Assembly (NCBI GenBank): GCA_903919975.1
Contig: CAIXKE010000080.1
Location: 1-64,000 of the forward strand
DNA: 64,000 nt
Direction of reading: 5' to 3'
From: Akkermansiaceae bacterium
GTDB lineage: Bacteria; Verrucomicrobiota; Verrucomicrobiia; Verrucomicrobiales; Akkermansiaceae
A model generated the notes under the pieces. It did not search any database. It saw only the letters and a list, made by a program, of their open reading frames with translations, and was not told the DNA's origin. The position numbers and the translations under genes were made by a program. Positions 44,980-54,666 of the stretch are shown piece by piece. Within the stretch, counting starts at the first letter, position 1. Every line of letters starts with the position of its first letter.

Positions 44980-45882
44980 TCATTCCGAGGCCCCGAGGCC
45001 GATGAGTTCGAGCAGGCGGTGGAGGTCGTCATCGCCGTAGTATTCGATTTCGATTTTACCTTTCTTGGCAGAATGCTGAAGCGCGACGTGGGTGGCAAGG
45101 TGCTCGCGGAGACGGTTGGTGATCGCGCGGATGTGAATATCCACTTCGCGGGAGACTCCAGGTTTTTTGGGATCGCCGGACGAATCCGAGGAATCACTGA
45201 GGAATGATTGGGCGAGCTTTTCGGTGGCGCGGACAGTGAGTTGGCGGCGGATGACTTGATCCGAGGCGAGCAGTTGCGAGTCTTGGTCCTTGATCGAGAG
45301 AATCGCCTTGGCGTGGCCGACGGTCAGGCGGCCATGGGCGACGAGCAATTGCACGTCACCGTGCAAATCAAGCAAACGCATGGCGTTGGCGACGCTGGCC
45401 CGGGATTTGCCGACGCGGACGGCGATTTCCTCCTGCTTCATGGTGAATTCCTTGGCCAGGCGCACATAACCCATCGCCTCCTCCATCGGATTGAGATCCT
45501 CACGTTGCAGGTTCTCGATGAGCGCCATTTCGAGCACATCGCGGTCCGAGGCTTCACGTTCGATGACCGGGACAGTGGCGAGACCGAGTTTGCTAGAAGC
45601 ACGCCAGCGGCGCTCGCCGGCGATGAGTTCGAGCTTGCCATTCACCGCACGGACGATGAGCGGCTGGATGATGCCGTGCTGGCGGATCGACTCGACGAGC
45701 TCGTCGAGAGGCGAATCGATAAACGTCGTCCGGGGCTGAAGCGGGCTGGGCACCACCATGTTGATCGGCACATCCCGGACCCGTTTAAAATCGTCTGGAG
45801 TCACCGCCGCGTCGAGCGACTGTGGGGTCGCGCTTTTCCGGATGAGTGCTCCGAGTCCTTTTCCGAGTGCCTGTTTCGCCAT
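44980..45882 (-). CDS. parB: Chromosome partitioning protein ParB
   Basis: The 300-residue protein has a conserved start (MAKQALGKGLGALIRK) and the ParB N-terminal CTP-binding domain: INMVVPSPLQPRTTF, IIQPLIVRAV, and ELIAGERRWRAS (the GERRxRA CTP/parS motif). NLQREDLNPMEEAMGYVRLA, a helix-turn-helix (EEIAVRVGKSRASVANAMRL) and a C-terminal dimer domain follow. ParB clamps onto parS near the origin and recruits SMC. No parA is adjacent in this window, unlike the common parA-parB pair. I saw no parS site. The upstream leader is C/T-rich, not a Shine-Dalgarno. Confidence 0.92.
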   Translation of the reverse strand: MAKQALGKGLGALIRKSATPQSLDAAVTPDDFKRVRDVPINMVVPSPLQPRTTFIDSPLDELVESIRQHGIIQPLIVRAVNGKLELIAGERRWRASSKLGLATVPVIEREASDRDVLEMALIENLQREDLNPMEEAMGYVRLAKEFTMKQEEIAVRVGKSRASVANAMRLLDLHGDVQLLVAHGRLTVGHAKAILSIKDQDSQLLASDQVIRRQLTVRATEKLAQSFLSDSSDSSGDPKKPGVSREVDIHIRAITNRLREHLATHVALQHSAKKGKIEIEYYGDDDLHRLLELIGLGASE

Positions 45883-46023
45883 GAGGGGAGGAGCATTACG
45901 GAATGCTGCCGGCAATTCCAAGCGTATTTACCGGGGATTTGTCACCAAGCATCGGAGTGAAAAAAATCCCGCGATTGCTTCCGACGGAAGGCCTTGCATA
46001 ATGCGCCACGTTCCGCAAAACGA

Positions 46024-47679
46024 ATGCTCACCCTTCTTAAAATCCGCAATCTCGCGCTGGTCGATGAACTCTCATGGGAGCTCGGCCCCGGTCTCATCGG
46101 CATCACCGGAGAAACCGGCGCAGGCAAATCCGTCATCGTCGGCGCCCTGAAGCTCGTGCTCGGCGAGCGCGCCGAAAAATCGCTCATCCGCACCGGCGAG
46201 GACACCTGCTCGGTCGAGGCCGTGTTTGAACTCAAGGATCCACGGGAAATCAACGCCATCCTCGAAGACGGCGGCCTTTCGCCCTGCGACGACACCCAGC
46301 TCATCGTCCGCCGCGCCATCGGCCAAACCGCAAATCGCCAGTTCGTCAACGATTCGCCGGTCACGCTCGCCCTCCTCAAGCGCATCGGTGAGCACTTGGT
46401 GGACCTCCACGGCCCGCATGACCACCAATCGTTGCTCTCCACCGAGCGCCAATTGGCCATGCTCGACGCCTACGCCGGGGCCTCGTCAGCCCACGCCACC
46501 TACCGCAAAAACCATCGCGCCTGGCGCGCCAAAGCCACCGAGCTCGACGATCTCCGCCACGCCGAAAATGCCAGCGAGCAGGAAATTGAGCTCCTCCGCT
46601 ACCAAATCCAGGAAATCGACGCCGCCAACCTCCGCCCCGAGGACGAACATGAACTTGAAGACCGTTGGCGCCGGGCCACCAATGCCAGCCGTCTCGTGGA
46701 AAATGCCGCTGCCGCCGCTGCCGCGCTCAGTGGCGACGACGGCATCCTGACCCGCCTCGCCGACGTCCAACGCCTAGTCCGCGATCTCGAAAAACTCGAC
46801 CCCTCGATCCGCGAACAAACCGGCTCATTGGAAACCGCCGTTCTCGAGCTTCAGGAGCTCGAAAGCAATCTCACCGATTACGCCGAGGAGCTCGACATCA
46901 ACCCGGCCGAAGCCGCCGCGCTCGAAGAACGCGTCAATTTGCTGGAATCGCTGAAACGCAAATACGGCCCCTCTCTCGGCGACGTCATCACCCGCCGGGA
47001 AACCGCCGCCAACCGCCTCGATACCATCGAGAATCGCGGCGAAAAACTCACCACCCTCGCCAACGAACTGGCCGCCTGCGCCGCCACGCTCGACACCGCT
47101 GGCAAGGCGCTCACCACCATTCGCCGCAAGGCCGCCCCAAAACTCGCCAAGGAAATTTCCTCCCAGCTCAAGGATCTCGGTTTCAAACAATCCTCGTTCG
47201 AAGCGCCGCTCCAGAATCTAGCAGAACCTGGCCCGCAAGGGTTTGAGTCGATCGAATTCCAATTCGGCCCCAATCCCGGCGAACCGCTACTGCCACTCCG
47301 CCAGATCGCCTCATCCGGCGAAATCAGTCGTGTCATGCTCGCCGTGAAATCCGCCCTCGCCGATCAGGATGCCACCCCGCTCATGGTTTTCGATGAAATC
47401 GACGCCAACGTCGGCGGCGAAGTCGCCTGCGCCGTCGGTCGCAAAATGGCAGCGCTGGGGACCCGCCACCAAGTCGTGGCGATCACGCACTTTCCCCAAG
47501 TCGCCGCCACCGCAGCGCTGCATTTCGTCGTCGAAAAAGAAGTCACCAACGGCCGCACCCGCTCACGGCTTTTCCCGGTGAGCGGTGAAACGCGCATTCA
47601 AGAGCTCGTCCGCATGCTCGGCGGCGGCGGTGAGCATGCCCGCGCGATGGCGGCCGCACTCCTCAACCCCGGGAAGTAA
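46024..47679 (+). CDS. recN: DNA repair protein RecN
   Basis: RecN is an SMC-like ATPase that gathers broken DNA ends for recombination. The 551-residue protein has Walker A ITGETGAGKSVIVGAL at about 30-45, two long coiled-coil arms (about 155-225 and 265-345), the signature region SSGEISRVMLAVKSALA and Walker B FDEIDANVGGEVACAVG. The start MLTLLKIRNLALVDELSW is the family N-terminus; an upstream in-frame ATG at 45994 adds ten unlikely residues. It is divergent from parB. Confidence 0.95.
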   Translation: MLTLLKIRNLALVDELSWELGPGLIGITGETGAGKSVIVGALKLVLGERAEKSLIRTGEDTCSVEAVFELKDPREINAILEDGGLSPCDDTQLIVRRAIGQTANRQFVNDSPVTLALLKRIGEHLVDLHGPHDHQSLLSTERQLAMLDAYAGASSAHATYRKNHRAWRAKATELDDLRHAENASEQEIELLRYQIQEIDAANLRPEDEHELEDRWRRATNASRLVENAAAAAAALSGDDGILTRLADVQRLVRDLEKLDPSIREQTGSLETAVLELQELESNLTDYAEELDINPAEAAALEERVNLLESLKRKYGPSLGDVITRRETAANRLDTIENRGEKLTTLANELAACAATLDTAGKALTTIRRKAAPKLAKEISSQLKDLGFKQSSFEAPLQNLAEPGPQGFESIEFQFGPNPGEPLLPLRQIASSGEISRVMLAVKSALADQDATPLMVFDEIDANVGGEVACAVGRKMAALGTRHQVVAITHFPQVAATAALHFVVEKEVTNGRTRSRLFPVSGETRIQELVRMLGGGGEHARAMAAALLNPGK

Positions 47680-47691
47680 ATACTTTCCGGG
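47668..47691 (+). terminator. Hairpin overlapping the recN stop
   Basis: CCCGGGAAGT and ACTTTCCGGG form a 10-pair stem (one G-U) around the loop AAAT, with the recN TAA inside the structure. No T-run follows, so any termination would be weak or factor-assisted. Confidence 0.35.
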
Positions 47692-47734
47692 CGACGCACT
47701 CCCCGTAAACAAATCTCATTCCCCGCTTCGTTCT

Positions 47735-48331
47735 ATGGATAAGGAACCCGACATGCCGCAGCTTTCAATCGTCCCGGAAGCGCAACCCGCCCCGTCTGAA
47801 TGGCGTGCGTGGTTGGAAACCCATGGCCCGAAACTCTTGCTTTTCGCCCGCCAACAAACCCGCACACACGAAGATGCGGAAGATGTATTTCAAGACTCCG
47901 TGGTCAAACTCGTGGGGAAAATTCAAAACCACGAATTCGTCGGCGGTCCGGATGCCTGGCAAGCTTATCTCTATACCACCATCCGCCGCCTCGCGATCGA
48001 CCTCAGCCGCCGCGAAGATCGCCGCAAACGCCGTGAGGACATCGTCGGCATCGAAGATGGTGAAGCCTATGCCCAAGCTTTCCATCCGTGGTTCGAAAGC
48101 GAATCCTCGGATGATGAAATTCGCATTCAACTTGAGCAGAAACTCAAAGAATTGCCTGAGAAATTCGCTGAAGTCATCATCATGAAAGTTTGGGGAGAAC
48201 GCACATTCGCCGAGATCGGCGAAATTCTCGACATTTCCCAAAACACAGCTGCCTCCCGGTATCGCTATGGACTGGAAGCCCTCAAAAAAAGCCTCGGTGG
48301 TGCCCGCCGCAGGGGTGATCTCTCGATCTGA
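47735..48331 (+). CDS. ECF-type RNA polymerase sigma factor
   Basis: The 198-residue protein has region 2 (FARQQTRTHEDAEDVFQDSV and AYLYTTIRRLAIDLSRRED) and region 4 (LPEKFAEVIIMKVWGERTFA, then EIGEILDISQNTAASRYRYG), separated by an acidic linker. It would direct RNA polymerase to its own set of promoters. Its 24-base spacing to a small one-helix membrane protein suggests that protein holds it inactive. The start MDKEPDMPQLS follows the recN stop; a longer frame inside recN is rejected. Confidence 0.88.
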   Translation: MDKEPDMPQLSIVPEAQPAPSEWRAWLETHGPKLLLFARQQTRTHEDAEDVFQDSVVKLVGKIQNHEFVGGPDAWQAYLYTTIRRLAIDLSRREDRRKRREDIVGIEDGEAYAQAFHPWFESESSDDEIRIQLEQKLKELPEKFAEVIIMKVWGERTFAEIGEILDISQNTAASRYRYGLEALKKSLGGARRRGDLSI

Positions 48332-48354
48332 ATCCTTCCACCCGTCCCATCGTC

Positions 48355-48981
48355 ATGTCATTCGATCCCACCCCCACTGAAGCGGACCTCCGCAGGGTCC
48401 GCCCGGCAGCACTCGAAGTCTATTTGCTAGATCGACTCGATGCCTGCGCCGATGCGTCATGGGCTAAGTTAAGTCCCGCCGAAGTCCGCCAAGAACAACA
48501 ACTGCGCGCGATCACTCCAGCTCAACTTTCTCCCGCTCTGATGGCATCCTTGGAAGCCATCTTGCGCGAAGTCCCGTTTTCTCAGGCGGAGACCATTATC
48601 GGGTTTCCCGTCAAAAAATCCACCACTCAGCCATCGCGCCGCAGTTGGTGGGGTGCCGCCGCCGCGGTGGCGCTAACCGGAGCCATCACTGCGCTTCTCG
48701 TTCCTGTAAACCCAAGCCCACGCGAAGTCGCCGGAACTTCTCCTGGAAACTCCATCATTCCAGTCTCCCCAAGCCCCAGCGAGCTCATCCCCGCCAGTTT
48801 CAACCGCGGCCTTAGCGAGGCAAGCGACGAAGGCGTCATCTGGCAATCCAACCAGCCACCCCACCGGGTCTTGAAAATGATTTACAAGGAGCAAGTCACA
48901 CTCAAAGACGCCAACGGCAAGATCTATCAAATGGAACAACCACGCGTGGAATACATTCTCGTCCCAACAAAAAACGATTGA
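48355..48981 (+). CDS. Putative anti-sigma factor, one-pass membrane protein
   Basis: The 208-residue protein has a cytosolic N-terminus (about 1-95) rich in Leu and Glu, one membrane helix (WWGAAAAVALTGAITALLVP, about 100-120), and a periplasmic part with LKMIYKEQVTLKDANGKIYQ and a C-terminal VEYILVPTKND. No zinc-type anti-sigma motif is visible, so the assignment rests on topology and its place directly after the sigma gene. The function is inferred. Confidence 0.65.
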   Translation: MSFDPTPTEADLRRVRPAALEVYLLDRLDACADASWAKLSPAEVRQEQQLRAITPAQLSPALMASLEAILREVPFSQAETIIGFPVKKSTTQPSRRSWWGAAAAVALTGAITALLVPVNPSPREVAGTSPGNSIIPVSPSPSELIPASFNRGLSEASDEGVIWQSNQPPHRVLKMIYKEQVTLKDANGKIYQMEQPRVEYILVPTKND

Positions 48982-49033
48982 TTCGTTTTTTGAAGACAAA
49001 AAATCATTTTACTACGCTCTTCGTACATCAACG

Positions 49034-50032
49034 ATGAAAAAGATATCATTCACCACCATCTCAGCGGGTTTCACCGGCATGCTCGCCTCGTCGGCATGGA
49101 TGCTGGCGTCATCGGCATCGGCCATCGAGGCGCCGGCGGACGACGCTCCTCCACCCGCCATCGCGGAAGCATTGCCTGGAAAGCCGGATGCCAAACCTGC
49201 GGTAATTGCCAAAGCGGAAGTCGCCTATCTCGGCGTGGTTTCCTCCGCCATCCCCGAAATGCTCTCAGCACACATCGGCACCAAAGCCGGTGAAGGAATT
49301 ATCGTTAGAGCAGTCATGCCGGACGGGCCCGCCGCCAAAGCCGGGATCGCCGTGCATGACGTGATCACCCGTGTGGGCGACAAAGCGATTGCTTCCGCCG
49401 AAGATCTCACCCGGCAAATCGCCGCCCGCAAGCCCGGCGAAAAACTTCACATTGACTTGATTCAGCAGGGAAAACCCACAGCTACCGATGTGACACTTGG
49501 CGTCCGCCCCGCCGCTCTCGCCGCAGGAATCGAACCCCGCCCGCTCGATCAACTCAATCTGGATGGCGTCCCCAAAGAACTCGCGGACCGCCTCCGCGGC
49601 ATGGTTCAGGGAAATCTTGGCGGCATGGAATTGCAACTGGGCGAGGATGGAGGCCCTCAAGTGGCTCCCCAACTCAATGAGGCGATGCGCGAAATGAAGC
49701 AACGCATGGAAAATGCCCTGCAAGGCTTGGATGCTCCGGCAATCCCCCAGGAAAATCGGATCGAGATCCAACAAGGCGCGACGATCAAACTTCTGGATGA
49801 TCAAGGTAGCATCGAATTGAATTCTAACGATGGCGGCAAAGAAGTCACCATCCGCGACAAGGATCAGAACATCACTTGGACCGGCCCTTGGGATACGGAG
49901 CAAGATAAAGCCGCCGCACCGGATGAAGTCCGCCAACGAGTGGGCCGATTCAATCTGGATACTCGCTTCCAAGGCAATGGCCTGCGCCTAAAACCCAACA
50001 AATTACCCGATCCGGGTCACGGCGACGAATAA
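49034..50032 (+). CDS. Periplasmic PDZ-domain protein
   Basis: The 332-residue protein has a signal peptide (FTTISAGFTGMLASSAWMLA) and one PDZ domain (about 60-155) with the peptide-binding loop YLGVVSSAIPEMLSAHIG, GEGIIVRAVMPDGPAAKAGI and VHDVITRVGDKAIASAEDL. It resembles the PDZ domains of HtrA and site-2 proteases, but no protease domain is present. The C-terminal third is Gln/Asp-rich and charged. It is the third gene after the ECF sigma and putative anti-sigma, so it might sense or present misfolded proteins to that regulator; this is an inference. Confidence 0.8.
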   Translation: MKKISFTTISAGFTGMLASSAWMLASSASAIEAPADDAPPPAIAEALPGKPDAKPAVIAKAEVAYLGVVSSAIPEMLSAHIGTKAGEGIIVRAVMPDGPAAKAGIAVHDVITRVGDKAIASAEDLTRQIAARKPGEKLHIDLIQQGKPTATDVTLGVRPAALAAGIEPRPLDQLNLDGVPKELADRLRGMVQGNLGGMELQLGEDGGPQVAPQLNEAMREMKQRMENALQGLDAPAIPQENRIEIQQGATIKLLDDQGSIELNSNDGGKEVTIRDKDQNITWTGPWDTEQDKAAAPDEVRQRVGRFNLDTRFQGNGLRLKPNKLPDPGHGDE

Positions 50033-50078
50033 ATCAATCACTTTTATGGGTTAGGAACGTGGTTGCGTTCATGGATAA

Positions 50079-50108
50079 CACCCGTGTCGGATTCGTCCGG
50101 CGCGGGTG
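50079..50108. terminator. Bidirectional hairpin between convergent PDZ and sdhA genes
   Basis: CACCCGTGTCGG (50079-50090) pairs with CCGGCGCGGGTG (50097-50108) over 12 bases with two G-U pairs and a six-base loop. It sits 46 bases after the PDZ stop and 123 bases beyond the sdhA stop. No strong T-run is present on either side. Confidence 0.5.
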
Positions 50109-50231
50109 AATTCTTTCCGGTCGGTGCTCATAAGTCTCAAAATGAGGTGATTCCTCAATTGGAGCGTGCCGCATGTGTCATTTGATGGGTGGGCGGAAAC
50201 AAAACCTGCCCACGGCGACCCATGATCGCCG

Positions 50232-52208
50232 TTACGCGTAGCTGCGGATCGAGGCTTGGACGGATTCGTAAACGAGTGGTTCTTTGTGCAGGACCGGGGC
50301 GGCCCCCTCGCCTTTGTATTCCCAGCAGGAAACGTGGGAGAATTGGTCGTCGTGGCGCTTGGCCTCGCCGGCTTGGGTGCTGCCGGCTTTGACTTCCGGG
50401 TCGTTATCAAAGAACTGGTGCTCGGTGCGGAAGTGGCCGCCGCAGGATTCCTCACGGTCGCGGGCGTCGTAGCACATCATTTCGCCGAATTCGAGGAAGT
50501 CGGCGACACGGCCGGCTTTTTCGAGCTCGGCATTGACGTTTGCACCGGAGCCAGGAATGACGACATTTTGCCAAAATTCCTCACGGATTTTCGGGATTTT
50601 CGCGATCGCTTCGTCGAGACCTTCGCGGGAGCGGGCCATGCCGCACTTGTCCCACATGGTTAAGCCGAGCTCGCGGTGGAAGGAATCCACGGTGCGTTTG
50701 CCTTGGATCGTGAGCATCTTGTTGATGCGCTCGTTAGTCTCCGCCTCGGTCTGTTTAAACTCGGGCATGTCGGTGGAAATGCTGCCGGGTTTCTGGGTAA
50801 CGAGGTAGTTGGCGATGGTGGTGGGGATGACGAAATAACCATCGGCGAGGCCTTGCATGAGGGCGGAGGCACCGAGACGGTTGGCTCCGTGGTCAGAGAA
50901 ATTCGCTTCACCGAGGACGTGGAGCCCTGGGATGTTTGACATCAAATTGTAGTCCACCCAGAGACCGCCCATGGTATAGTGGACCGCAGGATAGATCATC
51001 ATCGGGCGTGTGTAAGGATCCTCGCCGGCGATTTTTTCATACATCTGAAAGAGATTGCCGTAGCGGGCGCGAATGGTTGCCTCACCGAGGCGCATGGTCG
51101 CATCCCGGAAATCCAAATAGACACCGAGACCGGTCGAGGCGACGCCGCGGCCGGCATCGCAGACCTCCTTCGCGGCGCGCGACGAGATATCGCGCGGGGC
51201 GAGGTTTCCGAAGGAAGGGTATTTGCGCTCCAAGAAGTAATCGCGTTGATCTTCCGGGACATCGGCAGGGTTGAGTTCTTTTTTGCGGAGTTTCTCGGCG
51301 ATTTCCTTGGTGGTGGGTGCCCATATGCGACCGTCGTTGCGGAGTGATTCGGACATCAAAGTGAGCTTCGATTGGTAATCGCCGCTGACCGGGATGCAGG
51401 TCGGGTGAATCTGGGTGAAGCACGGGTTGGCAAAAAGCGCACCGCGTCTGGCGGCGCGCCAAGCGGAGGTGACGTTGCAACCCATCGCGTTGGTCGAGAG
51501 GAAAAAGACGTTGCCGTAGCCGCCGGTGGCGAGAATCACCGCGTCTGCCGCATGGGAAGAGACTTTGCCGGTGGCCAGATCACGCACGACGATGCCCTTG
51601 GCGTGGCCGTTGACGAGCACGAGATCGAGCATCTCAGTGCGCGGATACATTTTGACGCCGCCCTTGTGGATCTCCTTTTCGAGCGCTTGATAGCAACCGA
51701 TCAGAAGCTGCTGGCCGGTCTGGCCGCGGGCGTAGAAGGTGCGGGAAACCTGCGAACCGCCGAATGAGCGGTTGTCGAGCAGACCGCCGTATTCACGAGC
51801 GAAGGGCACACCTTGGGCGACGCACTGGTCGATGATCGAGTTCGACACCTCGGCGAGACGATAGACGTTGGCTTCGCGCGAGCGGAAATCGCCGCCTTTG
51901 ATGGTGTCGTAAAACAAGCGGCGGACCGAGTCGCCGTCATTTTGATAGTTTTTAGCAGCATTGATGCCGCCCTGCGCGGCGATCGAGTGGGCGCGGCGCG
52001 GACTGTCCTGATAGCAGAAACACTTCACTTGGTAGCCAAGTTCAGCGAGTGAGGCGGCGGCAGAGCCACCGGCGAGACCCGTGCCAACGATAATAACGGA
52101 GAATTTCCGTTTATTGGCCGGATTGATGAGCTTGGAGTCCATCTTGTGCTTGGACCACTTTTGCTCAAGGGGGCCGGATGGGATCTTGCTGTCGAGGACG
52201 ATGGACAT
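50232..52208 (-). CDS. sdhA: Succinate dehydrogenase/fumarate reductase flavoprotein subunit
   Basis: The 658-residue subunit oxidises succinate to fumarate using covalently bound FAD. The FAD-binding fold [20 protein letters not shown] is at about 37-57, and the His flavinylation site is in [17 protein letters not shown]. Substrate-site blocks include [51 protein letters not shown] and [13 protein letters not shown]. The length and sequence are of the Bacillus/Bacteroides type that pairs with a single b-type cytochrome subunit. It follows sdhC by 40 bases. The iron-sulfur gene sdhB, expected directly downstream, is absent. The start [13 protein letters not shown] is chosen; a longer frame overlaps sdhC. 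Confidence 0.93.
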   Translation of the reverse strand: MSIVLDSKIPSGPLEQKWSKHKMDSKLINPANKRKFSVIIVGTGLAGGSAAASLAELGYQVKCFCYQDSPRRAHSIAAQGGINAAKNYQNDGDSVRRLFYDTIKGGDFRSREANVYRLAEVSNSIIDQCVAQGVPFAREYGGLLDNRSFGGSQVSRTFYARGQTGQQLLIGCYQALEKEIHKGGVKMYPRTEMLDLVLVNGHAKGIVVRDLATGKVSSHAADAVILATGGYGNVFFLSTNAMGCNVTSAWRAARRGALFANPCFTQIHPTCIPVSGDYQSKLTLMSESLRNDGRIWAPTTKEIAEKLRKKELNPADVPEDQRDYFLERKYPSFGNLAPRDISSRAAKEVCDAGRGVASTGLGVYLDFRDATMRLGEATIRARYGNLFQMYEKIAGEDPYTRPMMIYPAVHYTMGGLWVDYNLMSNIPGLHVLGEANFSDHGANRLGASALMQGLADGYFVIPTTIANYLVTQKPGSISTDMPEFKQTEAETNERINKMLTIQGKRTVDSFHRELGLTMWDKCGMARSREGLDEAIAKIPKIREEFWQNVVIPGSGANVNAELEKAGRVADFLEFGEMMCYDARDREESCGGHFRTEHQFFDNDPEVKAGSTQAGEAKRHDDQFSHVSCWEYKGEGAAPVLHKEPLVYESVQASIRSYA

Positions 52209-52248
52209 GATGAATTGGGGATTTGAAATTTGAAATTGGGCCAATCGT

Positions 52249-52992
52249 TCAATGGCCGACGGCATTAGCGAGCGCAGCGAAATACCCAGGAAAAAGATTG
52301 ATCGCCAGTGGGATGGAGATGAAACCGAGCCAAATAAACAGGGCGTAGCCAATGGAGATCTGCTTGATGAGGCTTTCCGATTTCTTGGAGCGGAAACCAA
52401 GGGTTTGGAAAATCGAACCGACGCCGTGCATCAGGTGCGAGCACAGCAGAGTCATCGCGATAACGTAAAAGGCCGTGACATACCAGACCTTGGGAGCGAA
52501 GCCATCGATCACCATTTTCCATGCGTTATGGACTTGCTCGCCATCCAGCATGAATTTGTAGAGTTCCGGATTGTTGTATTCGTTGCCGACCCGGACGGTG
52601 AAATGCAGCATGTGGTAGATCACGAAGGCGAGGATCGTCAGACCGGAAAGAATCATCGTGCGTGAGGATTTCGAAGCCTGGATGGTAGCCGAGTGTTCGT
52701 AGGACTTGCGGGCCGCGCGATTCTGCATGGTGAGCGCCACAGTGGCGACGATGTGGGCGACGATCATTACAATCATCACCGCCCGAAACACCCAGATCCC
52801 CGCGCCATGTAGCATGTGGTGGAGGAAATACGCGTATTCATTAAATGGCTTCGGACCCATGAAAACGACTAGGTTTCCAATAAGGTGGCCCGCAAGGAAG
52901 AGAACCAGAACGATTCCGGTAAGGGCGACGACGAGCTTTTTCCCGATGGAGGAAGACCAGTAAGTTGCGAGGCAACGGGTGAGGGCGTTCAT
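52249..52992 (-). CDS. sdhC: Succinate dehydrogenase cytochrome b558 subunit
   Basis: The 247-residue membrane protein belongs to the b558 family, with about five helices: [74 protein letters not shown] and [19 protein letters not shown]. Conserved histidines ([31 protein letters not shown]) would carry two haems. It anchors SdhAB and reduces quinone. The start at 52992 ([19 protein letters not shown]) is preferred; an upstream ATG at 53058 adds 22 residues. Confidence 0.9.
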   Translation of the reverse strand: MNALTRCLATYWSSSIGKKLVVALTGIVLVLFLAGHLIGNLVVFMGPKPFNEYAYFLHHMLHGAGIWVFRAVMIVMIVAHIVATVALTMQNRAARKSYEHSATIQASKSSRTMILSGLTILAFVIYHMLHFTVRVGNEYNNPELYKFMLDGEQVHNAWKMVIDGFAPKVWYVTAFYVIAMTLLCSHLMHGVGSIFQTLGFRSKKSESLIKQISIGYALFIWLGFISIPLAINLFPGYFAALANAVGH

Positions 52993-53222
52993 GACGATGT
53001 GGAAGAGGTGGCCGCGTTGGCCGTGCGGAGAAATAGACATGCGGAGGATGCTTTTCAAGAGGAGAGTCCAGCAGAGGCATAATCTGTGACACGAATAGTG
53101 GGATTTGCGGAGTGACGATGTTTACCATGAAATCCTCCGCCGTCTCAAACTTCGGGGTTTCCATCCAAAAGTTGGCCCGCCTACTGCTAAGCAAGGGTCA
53201 GGCTGAGTGAATTCGGAAACCC

Positions 53223-54659
53223 ATGGAAATGTTTGAAAGCTACGATCCGGGAGAATTTTATGACGAGATGTTCCAATCCGATGGGTCGGTGCGAGCTCAT
53301 TGTGCGCCGCTGCTGAGGCGGTTCCGCCAACTCGACGAGAGAGATTTCCTCGCCCGGAAGGCCAATTCCGAACTCTATTTCCTCCGCCAAGGCATCACCT
53401 TCAACGTTTACCATGACGACCGCGGCACCGAGCGGATTTTCCCGTTCGATCCCGTGCCCCGGGTGATGTCGGCCGACGAATGGGAACATCTCGAGGCCGG
53501 GCTCACCCAGCGCATCGTGGCGCTGAACCTGTTTTTGCATGACGTTTATCACGACCAGCAAATCCTCAAGGACGAGGTCATCCCGCGGTTTTATGTGGAG
53601 CAGGCGAAACATTACCGCCCGGAGTTCCGCGGCGTGGACGTGCCGGGAGATATTTACATCCACATTTGCGGCAGCGATTTGATCCGTGGCGCGGATGGCG
53701 AGTATTACGTGCTCGAAGATAATGGCCGCTGCCCGTCCGGGGCCTCGTATTTGCTGGAAAACCGCAACGCCCTGAAGCGCGCATTCCCCAGGCTTTTCGG
53801 GGACATGGGCGTGCGCTCGGTCGACTCCTACCCGCGGGATTTGCTCAACATGCTCCACCACATCTCGCCGCGCCGGGATGCCGATCCGGTGTGCGTGTTG
53901 CTGACTCCCGGTTGCCACAACAGCGCGTATTTCGAACATTGTTACCTCGCCCGCGAGATGGGCATCGACATCGTCGAAGGCGGCGATCTCGTGGTGCTGG
54001 ACAAATTTGTTTACATGCGCACCACGCACGGCCTCAAGCGCGTGGATGTGATCTATCGCCGCATCGACGACGACTTCATTGACCCGGTGGTCTTCCGCAA
54101 GGATTCGGTGCTCGGCGTGCCCGGACTGATGCAATCCTACCGCGCCGGCAATGTCTCGCTGGCCAATGCCGTGGGAACCGGCGTGGCCGACGACAAGGTG
54201 ATCTATCACTTTGTTCCACGCATGATCCAATATTATCTCGGCCAGGAACCGATCTTGAAAAATGTGCCGACTTATCTGGCATCCGAGGAGGAGGACATGA
54301 AATTCATCCTCGGCCACCTGCCGGAGCTGGTGGTCAAGGCGGCGAACGAATCCGGCGGCTACGGCATGCTGATGGGACCGTCCGCCAGCAAGGACGAGAT
54401 CGCTGATTTCCGCGAACGGATCATCGCCGATCCGCGGAACTACATCGCCCAGCCGGTGATCTCCCTCTCCCGCTCGCCGACTTGGTGTGACGGCGCGCTG
54501 TCCGGCCGCCACATCGACCTCCGGCCCTACATCATTTATGGCAATGAAGTCAAAATCGTCCCCGGCGGTCTGACCCGCGTGGCGCTCACGAAAGACTCTC
54601 TGATCGTCAATTCCTCCCAAGGCGGTGGGAGCAAGGACACTTGGGTTCTCCGCCGCTGA
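53223..54659 (+). CDS. Circularly permuted ATP-grasp protein (DUF404/DUF407 type)
   Basis: The 478-residue protein matches the type-2 circularly permuted ATP-grasp family: FYDEMFQSDGSVRAHCAPLL near the N-terminus, RIFPFDPVPRVM, ICGSDLIRGADGEYYVLEDN, GRCPSGASYLLENR, and KAANESGGYGMLMGP as the ATP-grasp loop. The family is predicted to ligate amino acids or peptides, and it stands in a conserved trio with the alpha-E and transglutaminase-like genes, as here. Seven bases separate it from the next start. The reaction product is unknown. Confidence 0.9.
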   Translation: MEMFESYDPGEFYDEMFQSDGSVRAHCAPLLRRFRQLDERDFLARKANSELYFLRQGITFNVYHDDRGTERIFPFDPVPRVMSADEWEHLEAGLTQRIVALNLFLHDVYHDQQILKDEVIPRFYVEQAKHYRPEFRGVDVPGDIYIHICGSDLIRGADGEYYVLEDNGRCPSGASYLLENRNALKRAFPRLFGDMGVRSVDSYPRDLLNMLHHISPRRDADPVCVLLTPGCHNSAYFEHCYLAREMGIDIVEGGDLVVLDKFVYMRTTHGLKRVDVIYRRIDDDFIDPVVFRKDSVLGVPGLMQSYRAGNVSLANAVGTGVADDKVIYHFVPRMIQYYLGQEPILKNVPTYLASEEEDMKFILGHLPELVVKAANESGGYGMLMGPSASKDEIADFRERIIADPRNYIAQPVISLSRSPTWCDGALSGRHIDLRPYIIYGNEVKIVPGGLTRVALTKDSLIVNSSQGGGSKDTWVLRR

Positions 54660-54666
54660 AATCATC

